From the NCBI GenBank assembly GCA_948146395.1, contig OX411552.1, forward strand, positions 11,447,957 through 11,511,956: a DNA stretch of 64,000 nucleotides, written 5' to 3'. A model generated the notes under the pieces. That model did no database searches and had not been told where the DNA came from. It was given only the letters and a program-made list of their open reading frames with translations. The number at the start of each line of letters is the position of its first letter. Position 1 is the stretch's first letter. Shown one piece after another: positions 1 to 10,879 of this stretch. The stretch comes from Fragum whitleyi. Taxonomy: Eukaryota; Mollusca; Bivalvia; Cardiida; Cardiidae. The translations under genes were made by a program, and so were the position numbers.

Positions 1-2262
1 ATTCAGTGATGGTGAATACTTCTTTATGAAAAATTCTTCTTTAGCCTTTCTGCTAAACGGATCATTTCCATTCATCTTGTAGAACGGATAAATTTTGAAT
101 CTTGGTTCGCTTGTTGGACATGAATATAGGTGATGGCTCACTCTTAAAAAACGCAAGTTTTCGTCTCGAATCTGTTGGTTATGGACAGTCACTCAATTTC
201 TTAGAGCTATGCCCGTCTCTCCGATATATTCTTCATTGCATCCACTGCATTTTATGACATATATTACATTCTGAATGTCACATGATCCGTTCTGTTTTAT
301 AAAGAATTCGTCTCCAGTTTTGAATTTGTAGGACGGACCTTCTATTAAGTATTTGCACAGTCCACAGTTTGATCTTCCACATTTCTTTATAGTTGGTATA
401 AATTCGGTATCTTCAAATTTAGCTTTTGTAAGAATTTTCTTCAGATTTGCAGGTTGACGTTTGCTTTTGATTATTTTGAAGTTGGAGAATATTTCCTGTA
501 GTTGAGGGTCTGTGTATAAGATTGGTAGATGTTGTATAATTATATTGAAGAACTCTGATTGCTTTGGATTGAAAGTTGGTACAAAGGCTATGATATTTTC
601 ATTTGCACGACTTCTTGGATTTCTCAAATCTTGTATTGGTATTGAGGCTGCTCTTCTGATGCCTTCTTTTATCACCGTGGCAGGGTACTGAAGTTTTATG
701 AGGCAATCTTCAAGTTCAAGGAGTCTTGCTTTTCTGTTTTCTTCATTTGAAACAATATTACAGATACGGCGCGCTAGTGAAAATGGAATGTTAAGTCGGG
801 TGTGTTTGGGATGGCATGAAGAAAACAATTAATATTGTTTACTGTCTGTTGGTTTTGAATAAATGTCAGCTTCGATTTTCCCATCATTTATCTTAACTAA
901 ACATCTAAAAATGGAATTTGTTTCGTATGGAACTCTTGAGTGAATTTTATATCTTGGTGTAAGTTGTTCAACATTCTATTCAGCATATTCAAGGCATGTT
1001 GCGATTTAGGCCATGGAAGGAAAACGTCGTCTAAAAATCCATTCCAATTTTCAATAAATTCTGTGCAGAATTATGGCCCGAATTCTTCTTTAATACGGTT
1101 GTATAATTTTGTTTCCAGGTACCCTAGTACAAGGGTAGCGTACGTCGGGGCAAATTTAGTCCCCATTGCAGTTCCCTTTCTTTGTTTGAAATATGTTCCG
1201 TTAAAGTAAAATGTGTTGTTCTCAAGGATGAATTTTATTGCCTCAAGGACAAATACAGTTGAAAACCGCGGGTGAAGTTCTTCCGGGTGACTGTTGATCC
1301 AGTAATTCATTGCCTCTAAGCCTAATTCGTGTGGAATATTCGAGTATAATGATTCAACGTCAAAGGTTACTAATAATGTATTTCTAGAGACAGTCTTTGG
1401 TAAATGGTTTAGAAAATCAGGTGTATCGCGAATATGACTTTTAATGTGTTTGGTGAATGGTTTCAAAAGAATATCTATTAGATTGCTCAGTCGATGTGTT
1501 TGACAGGATTGACCAGCAACTATAGGTCGTATTTTCAAATCATCAACATCTGCTACTCTGACATATGTTGATTTAATCTGTTGGCACTTTGTAGTTATCG
1601 TTTGACTCTTGTGTACTTTAGGCAAACCGTAGAAATTTCGTTCTTTCACTTCAAACTGTGTTAGATAATCATATTCCTTTTCAGTAAAACACATTATGTG
1701 TTTTTTCAGTAATTTATTGTATCTCTGCTTATCGTCTTGTTTTTGGATTTTTGCGCAGCTCTTCATAATATTCTGCTCCGGTAAGTGTTTGACTTACTAC
1801 AGTTTTGTAATAATTACGCTCCATGATAATAACAGCACCACCTTTGTCCGCTTCTTTAATTTTGAGTGAATTATCATTTTTCAGGTCATTCAATGCCCTT
1901 CTCTCTTGTTCACTAAGGTTTTTTCGGATGCGCTTTGTTTCGGTTTGCAACGGGTAGTTTTCAATATAATTGATGAATTTTTCTAGTGTTTCATTTCTAT
2001 CTTTTGGAGGAATAAAATCGCTATTATTTCGTACTATAGATGCATCTTTGTCTTCGGTTCCTCTGAAATATTCAACTAGTCTAACTTTCCTTATGAACTC
2101 ATTGATGTCTTTCTTTAATTCAATAAAATTCGTTCTGGTAGGTGTTGGTGTAAATTTCAGGCCTTTGCTTAGAATTGAAATTTCGCCTTTAGTCAATTCT
2201 CTGTGTGAAAGGTTTATTACTTTAATTTGATTTATTCCAGTTATGTCATTCGGCTGTTCTGA
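1..2262 (-). pseudogene. PLE ORF2: reverse transcriptase + GIY-YIG endonuclease, broken
   Basis: The N-terminal part (2262-1729) shows the NLSxxxLTxxE...LSKGLKFTPTP block and ADKGGAVIIM. The core (1766-830) shows FYGLPKVHK, RPIVAG, motif A FDVESLYSNIPHE, motif B GTAMGTKFAPTYA, then FLDDVF (the DD of motif C) and IPFLDV. The C-terminal part (828-1) has CX4CX2C, NVIYVIKC and EEYIGETG, then a conserved-looking VTVHNQQIRD stretch. Lesions: a +1 frameshift in an A-run near 1741-1745; TAA at 1071-1073, just upstream of motif C; a 1-base loss in a T-run near 898; TAA at 829-831; TGA at 193-195 within the nuclease domain. The frame is one base off that of ORF1 where they meet (2241-2262), so ORF2 uses its own start or a frameshift. 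Function is known for the family; inactivity here is inferred from the breaks. Confidence 0.87.
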
Positions 2263-3473
2263 ATCTCGAATTCTAAAAAAGGATTTGTGCTTTGTTCATT
2301 GAGATTATTTGATTGGTTAATGTTCATGCCGTGTGCATTTGTTTGGTTATATCGTTGAATGTTTCCATTTGGTACATACTCATTGTTATTCATCCTTGGA
2401 AATTGGCGGTTTCTATTTCGATATGGTTGATTTCGTTGAACAGCATCTGCGTAGGTCTTGGGGGCTCTTTCATATGGCTGTGTTGTATGCAATTCAGTGG
2501 GCGCTTTGGTGTAATTTGATTTTTTATTTAAAGGCTTGTCTGTCCAACCATAATGGCTCTGTTGATAAGTATTTGGCTTGTATTGCGCTCTCTGCTGGTT
2601 CCTAGAAATTAGTGGTCTTGAATTTTGATATTGTCCGCCTCGTTCTGAATTGTTCATCTGATCTATGTTTGTCTCATTGCAGTCCTTTATAAAAGGATTT
2701 TGTGCATTGAATGGATTTTGTGAGTTATATTTTTCACGAAATGTGGTTTCGTATCTCTTGAGCCATTGTTCAGTTGTATTTTCCCATCTTTCTAGAGAAA
2801 TTGATTCCTCCCTCTCTACTTCTTCTTGCCATAATTGTTGGATGGCTTTGAGTTTTCCTCCTTTAAATATTTTGGAAAAGATTTCAGTCATTTCATTGTC
2901 AATGTTCCTATAATGAATTTCATGAGATTGTGCGCGAAGAGCCAGAAGGTCGATTTCTGTCCTCAGATTGTCTAGGACTTGTCTTTCTCGCCGCCGAGTT
3001 TGGTCCTCTGGTTCATTCAATAATTTGGCCATTTGAAGTTTTTGGGGAAGTATAATTGGTGAAGAATTTCTCCACGAGTCGTATATCTCCGCGAGTTTTG
3101 AATTGCGTGTTTTCTGCCAGAATTCTTGACGCCTTTTCATTAATTTATTATGCCAAATGGAAGAAAGGTACTGTTTTAAGCTGTACATTTCTTTTTCAAA
3201 TGATAATTCATACGATTCTTAAAGGATAGGTTGTTGTTGTTGTTTCGTTATTTCAACTAATTCTTTGATTGCGGTAACTGTTTCTTTCAACTCCATACTA
3301 TTACTAGTAGTGCCTTCAGTTTCTGTCACTGTTGCAGTTTGAGGTAACAAATGAACAGTTTTTTCAAAGTTCTCAGAAAAAAGTTTATGCAATTTAGACA
3401 TCGTACCTGACATTTTGTTGATCGATTTCAGCACATCGTCCAATTTGTTGTATACATCATCACATATATACAA
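2241..3473 (-). pseudogene. PLE ORF1 (gag-like, unknown function), split by one stop
   Basis: An 84-codon segment (3473-3219) and a 315-codon segment (3188-2241) lie in the same frame, separated only by TAA at 3219-3221 and about ten sense codons. The original protein was therefore probably about 410 residues. The N-terminal segment is rich in K, E and V and looks helical. The middle is charged and helical (RRRERQVLDNLRTEIDLL). The C-terminal third is a low-complexity N/Q/Y/R-rich tail, as in nucleic-acid-binding ORF1 proteins. No zinc knuckle is visible. It directly precedes ORF2, so I assign it as the accessory ORF1 of the element; I recognise no named domain. Confidence 0.7.
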
Positions 3474-3480
3474 ATCTAGA

Positions 3481-3724
3481 ATAGCTTTTCTTCACTACAT
3501 GCCCTTTCTAATTTTCTTTTCCAGATTGTTTTTCAGTTTGATGGTTAGTTGATAAAATCATGGTTTCATTCACACAAAGTGACCTTCGTTCAGGAAAACG
3601 AAGACCCAGCCTCCGCCTTAAGTTTGAATCTAGCATTTGATACACTTCACCGCAGGGTGCCATTCCTTTGTTGCTGGAAGTTTGTAATCATGAACGCTAA
3701 GGCGGTTTGCCTATACAAGAAGTC
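3481..3724. other. Unassigned spacer
   Basis: This lies between the Penelope-like element and the next TIR element. It could include the element's 5' untranslated leader. I see no ORF, RNA gene or repeat that recurs elsewhere in the window. Confidence 0.4.
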
Positions 3725-4440
3725 ATAAACTTAAACCAACTTCTAATCGGTCACTCAAATAAAGCACGAAAAGTGATGCATAATAATGTTAAAGATGCAA
3801 GTGTTTGTTTAATTCGGATAGCCCGTTTACTTGATAGATATCGAAACAAAAATTCATCAAAGAATTCTCCGGAGAAAGCAATCTAATTAGCATGAGAACA
3901 TATGTATAGTTCCGCAACAAAGAGTGAGGTCCGAGAAACCGTTATTTCCTACCATTTTCAATGTAAAATTGATCTTTGATCACTCACTTGAAATTGCAGG
4001 TCTATACCCCCATTTTCAAAATTAACATTAGTGGGCTGGGTAAATATTATAAACTAAACACGCTATACATGTACAAATTCGTCTCGTTTTCGGATATGAT
4101 CGTCTTAAATAATGATTTCTTTGCTTATTTCTATTCAAAAACCTCTAAGGCATCGAAAGGATAGTGATTTTTAAACAACAAAACGGTACATGTATTTCTT
4201 CGGCTGAAATTTCTAATATTCCCTGCATTTTGCGAGTTTTATGACTTTTTCAAAGTTGGTTTGGTGTCTTCTTTTGTCAGCTACAATCGTTCTGTTGGCC
4301 CTTTTTACACAATTATTTTACCATACTCCTCGAAATTAATTTGTCTCTGCGTGATAGTTATGTTCTTTTTAATTCTTTTCTAGTAAATGCGTCGAAAAGA
4401 GAGAAACATGCAGTGACCGATTAGAAGTTGGTTTCAGTTT
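3725..4440. mobile_element. 716-bp TIR element (non-autonomous DNA transposon)
   Basis: The ends are near-perfect inverted repeats of about 30 bp: 3725-3754 (core ACCAACTTCTAATCGGTCAC) and 4411-4440 (core GTGACCGATTAGAAGTTGGT), with one mismatch. No transposase frame is present inside. A related end (GGCCGCTTAGAAGTTCGTTT) occurs at about 37992 and 42050. The target duplication is not clear: the flanks do not give an unambiguous repeat, so the superfamily is unassigned. Confidence 0.7.
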
Positions 4441-5035
4441 ATTTGTAAATTTTTGAACCAATGTAAAGCTCCACTGGCCAAAGGCCAGCGAGCTATTGTC
4501 AAATGTTTGAGTCCGTCATGCGTCCGCTCGAGTGTCCGTGCGTTAAGTTTTGTTTTAACATCTTCTCCTAAACCGATGGGCGGATTTGACAAAATTTGCT
4601 GGAAATGTTCCTTGGGAGACCCTCTTCTAAAGTTGTTCAAAACATTTAGGTTAATTTCGAGTTATGGGCGGGGTTTATTTTTACTACAAATATCATTTTA
4701 AAATCTTCAACTTCCATACCATTGACCCGATTTCAATGAAACTTGGCATGAATGGTCCTTGTGTGACCATCTTCTTAATCTGTTATAGAAAATCGGATGG
4801 ACCTCCAAAAATATGTGCATGGCAGGGCGGAGCTTATTTTCTTATCTTCACTATAAAAATCTTTAAAAAAAATCTTCCTATTCCGAAACATTGGCCAGAT
4901 TTCAATTAACCTCGGCATGAATGAATTATGGGCGACTCTCCTCTAAAGTTGTTCAAGAAATTAGATTGACCAACCCAATTATAGGCGTGGCAGGGCGGGG
5001 CTTATTTTCACTATAAATCTTTTAAAATCTTCAAC

Positions 5036-5080
5036 CCCCCCCCCCCCCAAAAAAAAAAAAAACAAAAAAAAAAAAAAACA
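5036..5080 (+). repeat. Poly-C / poly-A low-complexity tract
   Basis: A run of about 14 C is followed by long A runs. It is liable to polymerase slippage and assembly error. Confidence 0.9.
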
Positions 5081-5293
5081 TAGGCCCAATTTCGAAAAAA
5101 TGACGCTTGAATGTACCTCCTCCATAGGTGGCAGGACAGAGCTCATCGTTTTTATGAAACCTTTAAAATTATTTTTGTCCTAAACCATTTACTTGCATAT
5201 ACATGTATGTATTTTGAATGATCCATTGTATTGGTTAAGAAATTTGGATTGACCAAAGGGCGTAGCAGGGCGGGGCTTATTTTCTCTTTAAAA

Positions 5294-5548
5294 TGCCAGC
5301 GTCTTAGCGCAGTTTGTAGCGCGTTGGACTGTCAATCTTAAGGTCCTGGGTTCGATCCTCGACAGCGGCACTCATCCTTTCCGACTATTTGTCTCTCACC
5401 AATGGGTTGACAATCATAAAAAAATGTAAAATAGCAGCTAGAGGCTTGGAAAGGATGTGATGGCTGTACTAGTGAGAGAAATACTAGGAATCCATTGTTA
5501 AGTGGTCCAGCAGATATAAATGAAACATTGTCGAAAGCGGGTTAATCT
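5294..5548 (+). mobile_element. tRNA-derived SINE
   Basis: The 5' 75 bases resemble a tRNA: an A-box-like TAGCGCAGTTTG, an anticodon-loop-like CTGTCAA and a B box GGTTCGATCC. After it comes a body (ACCAATGGGTTGACAAT, GTGAGAGAAATAC, CCATTGTTA) that ends in AAAGCGGGTTAA. Parts of the same body recur without the tRNA head at 59297-59478 and 63424-63578, where the tail is (AAAC)n. Head-plus-body architecture is typical of SINEs copied by LINE machinery from a pol III transcript. It interrupts the family C repeat. Confidence 0.85.
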
Positions 5549-5640
5549 TTGGTAAATCTCCCTTAGCAGAATTTTGATTGGCTCATATATAGGTGTGACT
5601 TGGCAGGGCTTATGTTCACAAAAATGATCGGTGTTTTCCC

Positions 5641-6108
5641 ATGCTATCTTTAGCAGTGTAGCATTGTTAAAGATCCATCAAGACATATCTGTTTTTCAAA
5701 CAAATGTTTCGTTTTTAGAATCAATACTAATTTATATTTGAAAAAAAAACGGCTTTCCATTTAAGGTTTATCCTACGCTTAAATATACTTTTCTATTGGC
5801 CTCTTCACAATTTCAAATTTCCTAGTAAACAACTATATCTAACTGAGTTTCTCATTGATATATTTGAAAGCCAATAAAGCAATATAGACCTTCTTCGGAC
5901 TCTTATTTACAGGCTTAAAATGATTAAAGAATTTTGGATAGATCAAAAACTGGATATGACCATTTTATTTAAATGCTTCATGTTGAGCATGTGCTGCTTT
6001 TTAATCAATTCAACCTGTGCCAAATGATTGAGAAGATTTCATTTCATGGCAGTTCATCATGAAAATAATCAACAGATAGATGGAAAAAATGAGTCAGTAT
6101 ATTGCAAC
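5641..6108. other. No recognisable feature
   Basis: AT-rich sequence with no supportable ORF, RNA gene or shared repeat. Confidence 0.4.
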
Positions 6109-6562
6109 TACAGTTAAAGACCTTATGAAATTGATAAGGTGAATGACTTTGGAATGATTTTGGAATGAAATTGAATGAGTGTATGGAACGTGTTTAAGGT
6201 GAAATTAAAGGAAGGTAATCAAATATCGCTAATTTGTTCCGGATGAACAAAACTAGCGATATTTACTAACCCCTTTGAATAAAATATGCAAACAAGTTCT
6301 AGAAGTAGATTCATATATTTTAATAACTTATCAGACGCTAATAACTCCAATTTTTTCAATATGATCGTCATTTGTTATAACTCTTTCTTTTTTCCTAGAT
6401 ATATCTATCTTGAATGAAGTTGTTGATCTGTTTCTACTAGTGATTTATGAGCGTTTTAGAATGGTTTGAGTGAGTGTTTGAAATGAATTAATGGAGCGCT
6501 GAGTGAGCGAATTAGAATGGTTTTGATTGAGAAGAATTTCAATTTTATTATGTTTTGACTGT
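6109..6562 (+). mobile_element. Family A MITE, full length
   Basis: TACAGTTA at the left and TTTTGACTGT at the right; the left TIR is mutated (AAAGACCTTATGAAATTGAT). The central palindrome is at about 6214-6272. The right end reads into ATTTTATTATGTTTTGACTG, so it is an older copy. Confidence 0.85.
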
Positions 6563-6574
6563 TTTTCCAGAGTG

Positions 6575-6625
6575 CAAAGTAAAGATGCTGATCAGACTGT
6601 GCCGATGCACAGACTTATCGGCTTC
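6575..6625. repeat. Family G inner palindrome, degraded
   Basis: GATCAGACTGTGCCGATGCACAGAC matches the inner hairpin of the intact family G element at 55385-55550. The surrounding arms are not recognisable. Confidence 0.5.
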
Positions 6626-7232
6626 AGTTTGTCTAGCGTGCTCGAAAATTATTGTAAAATTGTAAAAACGTTTATAGCGGCATCTGATATTAACGCATTT
6701 AGCATGGACAGAAAAGCTGCGTAATAAATTATAAGAAGTATAGAATAACAAACCGGGTCAAAATCTAGATCATATAGAAAAATCTGAAGAACTCTTAAAC
6801 AGGCTACACTTGTGACAGTTTCGCCGTGGGATCCTTAAAATATCAGAACTACAACTTTATTTAGGCAGTAGTTACGACATTTTGGTCATCTAGCGAAGCA
6901 AAAAGCCTGAAGCTGACCTATATAATTTTTATGTACATGTAATTGTGCCTTTATTTGAGCATAGGGGAAACTTGTGATTTGTGCATCTGCATATTAACCG
7001 TCTGTTTTTCAAAACGTTGAAACAACAGACTGATAAAAAATGCCAAAACTAAAACTTGACTTGTACACAGACAAAAGTACTGTAAATATTATGCAAACCA
7101 TATCTTTGTTCGTTTCACCTAGGAAGCATAACCGAGTACCTAGATCTATTGATCGAAATTGTAAAAACTTGTTGAAATTCTGCTGGAGACACGTACATGC
7201 ATTGAAAGAGATAAGTCACAAAATCTGTATTT
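6626..7232. other. No recognisable feature
   Basis: Only short chance ORFs of 60-70 codons with no family resemblance. Confidence 0.35.
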
Positions 7233-7469
7233 GAGCATTTGCGTGACATTGTCAACAATTACATACATGTACATAGCAAAGACTCTGACCAGCCTGTGCA
7301 TCTGCACAGTCTGACCAGAGTCTTCACTATGCCTTTAGTAGATAGATAAGGTTTCAAAGTACTTGTTCACCATCAGGTAGCATTATATTAACAGTCGGTA
7401 GCTGTCTACGCTGCTCAATGTTTGCGCTTCACGCACATTTCACTTTGTTGGAAATGTCACGCACAGGCT
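7233..7469. mobile_element. Family G MITE copy
   Basis: It contains the inner palindrome at about 7277-7325 (AGACTCTGACCAG...TGCATCTGCA...CTGACCAGAGTCT) and the right end GTCACGCACAGGCTCATG. The left end is diverged (GAGCATTTGCGTGACA). Confidence 0.6.
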
Positions 7470-7763
7470 CATGTAATAATAGAAGCATTTCTAAAATTTA
7501 CTCACTTGTGTGTATTTGGCTTCGCAATCCTTTAACGCAGGTGGAAAAGAATCCATTTTTATTAACCCGATTTCGTTTCAGCTAGCTTATGTAACTAACT
7601 AAAATTGCATTAACAATGCACTCTTTGAATAGCGAAACGTGTCAGCAAACGAAACTTTGCTATGGTGTATCATTTGGGTCAAAATGCCTGTTCTAATTTG
7701 CTCATGTATGAAAACGCGTTTGCGCCTATATGACACAGGCGCAAGGGCGAGTCTCTTATGCTG

Positions 7764-8201
7764 TTACAGTTAGGAACATCGTGAAATTGGCACTCATTCA
7801 AAACAAAATCGTTCTTAATCACTCAGTCAGCGTCTTATACATTTATTACAAACACTCGCTCAAACTATTCTCAAACGCTCCTAAATCACTAAAAATAAGA
7901 AGATCAACGACTACATTCAAAATAAAAAACGCTATAAAAAATCCACGCTTTCACTGACATACATTGTAATTGAAATTTGTAAGCGTATTACGCGTTCGGG
8001 AGGACATAAAAAGCTATTTATGGAACTTGTTTGCATATATTTTCTAAAGGGAGGTGTTTAATATCGATAATTTTGTTCATCTTGAACAAAATTGTCGGTA
8101 TTGGATTACCCCCCTTTAATTTCACTCAAAACTCGCTCCACACACTCATTCAGTTTCATTCCAAAATCATTCCAATATCATTCAGCTTGTCAATTTCTCG
8201 A
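7764..8201 (-). mobile_element. Family A MITE, right end damaged
   Basis: The left end on + is TTACAGTTAGGAACATCG. The palindrome at about 8051-8110 has loop CATCTT. At the right it stops at GTCAATTTCTCGAC without the final TAACTG. Confidence 0.85.
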
Positions 8202-8359
8202 CTAGAAAGGTCCAGGCATTAAGGCTAAAAAACTAAGGTTTATAATTATACGATCTGATCTTTATTATTGTAGTTTTATAGATGAAAATTCATTATACTC
8301 AAGTCATGGTGTTGTAATATCATGAACTCAAGCATATATTATATGCGCGTCCATATTAT

Positions 8360-8650
8360 GGGTCATATTTGTAACAAATCATATATGTAACACATTTGTT
8401 ACGTACATGATTACATTCGTAACAGATAAAGTGTGTTACAAATGTTTTTGTCCGAAATGGAGGTTGACATGAGAAGCATATATGTAACAGGTTTAGTTGT
8501 CTATTTGTAGTCAAACAATGAACAGCAATAGCAACATCATTATATTATATTCTTTACACTATTGATTTTATTCTCGATTGCAAAACAATAGTTAGCACAT
8601 CAGAGCGATTGAGACTCACTCCAACTTGAATCAACCTCAGAGAGAGAGAA

Positions 8651-8700
<50 letters not shown>

Positions 8701-9169
8701 GGGGGACGTATGAAAAAATGATTTTTTGCCTAAGGTACCAGTGCATCTCGATCACGCACGTGAGTGTGTCCAGCAAAATCCAAACAGCAAGAAAATTGAT
8801 CTGCAGATTGGAACTCAAGGCAAAACACACATCATATAGATCAGCCTGCGCATCTGCAGTAGTAGGAGATCAGTGAAAATTGATCATGTCCCGTCTTGAT
8901 TATGTTTGCGAAGTTGCCAGTTTAGTTGCGTGAAGGTGACAACCTGGTGGCTTTAAGTTGGCAGACTAGCAGGCATGTGTGGTAGTAATATGTACTGTTT
9001 TAAAATCAAAATTGACCTGTGACATATGTGATTTCATGTCACATCCAAAACCGGCATCGATCATATTCGTCACAAAATATGATTTCCGAGTCATATATGT
9101 AACACATGTTACATATGTGATCATATATGTAACAGGTGTTACATATATGACTTGTTACAAATATGATCC
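8360..9169. mobile_element. 0.8-kb foldback element with GTAACA-rich ends
   Basis: The outer 33 bp at 8361-8393 (CATATTTGTAACA, then TCATATATGTAACAC) and the reverse complement of 9137-9169 agree at almost every base. Inside each end, further GTAACA/TGTTAC motifs recur in both orientations (8395-8490 and 9095-9155). The middle contains a GA microsatellite (8640-8702) and no transposase frame. The clustered motifs look like multiple end-binding sites, as in foldback elements; that role is inferred. Confidence 0.65.
8640..8702 (+). repeat. (GA)n microsatellite
   Basis: Nearly pure GA with occasional AA interruptions, ending in a G run. Confidence 0.95.
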
Positions 9170-9449
9170 AACAGTCCCTATACATTTATGGATGCACATG
9201 TATTATCCATGGGTGCATTTGTTCTTTTAACCCTTTCCCGTTTCCCCCTATATTATACTTGTCCGAATAAAAACGGGTTACATACGTCAATGTAAAGAAG
9301 AAGAACCAAAAACAAAGAATAAAAAAAAATGTATACATTTTCTGTTTTGAAAAATTGCATATAACTGGTAGAAATTATTTTAGTAAATTTATACCAATAC
9401 AATGATTGTATATGGAAAAGTTAAACATACGGGAAAAGTACAGCATTAA

Positions 9450-9870
9450 TACAGTTAACAACATCGTGAAATTGTATTTCTTCTCGATCAAAACCATTTA
9501 GATCGATCACTCAGCTCTCCATTCATTCATTCCAGATACTCACTTACACCATTTATAACGCAATAAATAAAATGAAAAGATCGACAAATTCAATCAGCAT
9601 AAAAAGAGCTAAAAAATAATGATTTAACTGAAATGTTTGAAATTATGAGCGTTTGGCTGGTTCTTAACGAAATATAATGCTATTTATAGAACTTGTATCC
9701 TTATCTTACTAAAGGAAGGTAATGAATATCGCTTATTTGTTCATCTTGAACAAAATTAGCGACATTGGATTACCTACCTTTAATTTCACTAAAAACTCGC
9801 CTACACACTATTCATTTTCATTCCGAAATCATTCCAAAATCATTCAATTTCAAAATGTTCTTAACTGTAT
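9450..9870 (-). mobile_element. Family A MITE, full length
   Basis: Bounded by TACAGTTAACAACATCG and TTCTTAACTGTA, with TA at both edges. The inner part of the right TIR is lost (CATTCAATTTCAAAATG). The palindrome is at about 9715-9780. Confidence 0.88.
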
Positions 9871-10084
9871 CTATTAACAGTCTGATATCATACTGTAAAA
9901 AAAGGTTTAGTATCAAATTACGTATAAATGGGATCCGTCAGCCTAAAATTATCACTAAGAGCTTTTTAACACAATCTTAAAGTGACAAAGTACATGTCAA
10001 TCAGAGCGGCAGGAGAAGTAGGCTGCAGTAAGTAGAATTTCAGGATTTTTCGTTACAACCTAGCCAGCCTGGCAGTCTACGGAG

Positions 10085-10420
10085 CCCTGTCGGTGAAATA
10101 CTATTTCGTAATGACGAATTACTAATTCGTTTTAACAGGTTACTTAACCGTTGAAACGAAATATTAATTCGTTAAAACGAAACACCAATTTGTTATAACG
10201 AAATTATTTTTCTTGAAAACGAAGTATTTATTCGTTTTATCGAAAAAGTATTATGTTATAAAAAAAAACTAATTCGTTTTAAAGATAAGTTTTTCGTAAA
10301 AACGAAATTGTATTTCGATCAAACGAAATACTAATTCGTTAAAACGAAATGTTAATTCGTTAAAACGAATTGCTTATTCGTTTAAACGAAATAGTATTTC
10401 GAGAAAACGAAATACAAATG
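10085..10420. repeat. Array of self-complementary TTCGTT/AACGAA units
   Basis: About 330 bp consists of degenerate units of roughly 19-23 bp, each of the form CGAAATACTAATTCGTTAAAA. AACGAA and TTCGTT alternate on the same strand, so nearly every unit pairs with its neighbours. I count about 15 half-palindromes. There is no ORF and no spacers of CRISPR type. Confidence 0.75.
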
Positions 10421-10879
10421 TATACTAAAGCTTTTGAGTTCTCAAACTCTTTTGAATAATGATTCAAGTCTTTTTCTTACGGTCTACATAGTTTCAACAT
10501 CTAATAAAAACGCTTGGTATTTCCAAACATTTAATAAAAACACTCCATTTTTCAACATTTCGTGAAAACACTCGGTATTTCATTTTTTATCATTTGATAA
10601 ATAAACTCAGTGTCTTATCAAATAAGTAAATATTTATTCAATATCTTTCGGAATATTTTTAAGATAATATTCATAGTTTGGCCTTGTAAATTCTTTATGA
10701 GATAGTTCCCTATTTGTTAGGCAAGGCGGGGACAATGGGGGCAAAGTTAAGTTTATTTCGTAGTTTGTTTTGAAACCGATGGCTCACTCATAGACTTTTC
10801 ACTTTACCACAATCAAACAAGTCCACTTGGAGACATTTGCAGCAACATCAAATTGTCTTCAAATACACCGGATTGGAAG
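10421..10879. other. No recognisable gene
   Basis: AT-rich sequence with short imperfect direct repeats such as ATCTAATAAAAACGCTTGGTATTTC and its variant, about 10500-10590. Confidence 0.4.

Larger units (their letters stand above)
1..3480 (-). mobile_element. Penelope-like retroelement, 3' end off the window
   Basis: Read on the - strand, the order is ORF1 (3473 to 2241), then ORF2 with reverse transcriptase (about 2262 to 830) and a C-terminal GIY-YIG endonuclease (828 to 1). RT followed by C-terminal GIY-YIG is the canonical Penelope-like (PLE) layout; these elements prime on DNA cut by their own nuclease. A CX4CX2C knuckle just before GIY-YIG recalls the Neptune/Poseidon-type branches, but I cannot assign the clade. 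The 5' end is set only by the last ORF, near 3480; no LTR-like direct repeat is visible, and the 3' part lies left of position 1. Five single-site lesions break the coding frames, so this copy is inactive but not old. Confidence 0.88.
4455..5640 (+). repeat. Family C long repeat, diverged internal units
   Basis: It opens with GCGAGCTATTGTCAAATG, then a GTCCGTC-rich segment, then about four diverged units of 170-280 bp. Each unit carries versions of CTCTAAAGTTGTTCAA, a GGCAGGGCGGGGCTTATTTTC block and TTTCAATGAAACTTGGC. The same repeat lies in reverse orientation at 18748-22196. A C-run and A-runs occupy about 5036-5080, and a SINE is inserted at 5294-5548. Repeats of this style are common in bivalve sequence; its class (LINE, satellite or other) is unknown to me. 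Confidence 0.65.

Noticed and set aside
193..195. TGA inside the GIY-YIG domain as a possible selenocysteine codon (known in Naiad-type PLEs)
   Set aside because: The element has the ordinary C-terminal GIY-YIG order, other plain stops (TAA) and frameshifts are present, and the site lies where a CGA (Arg) to TGA change is the simplest explanation.
5294..5370. A functional tRNA gene with anticodon GTC
   Set aside because: It is joined to a SINE body that recurs elsewhere and the acceptor and D arms are imperfect, so it is a tRNA-derived SINE head.
10085..10420. CRISPR-like array
   Set aside because: Units are degenerate and palindromic with no unique spacers, and the genome is eukaryotic.
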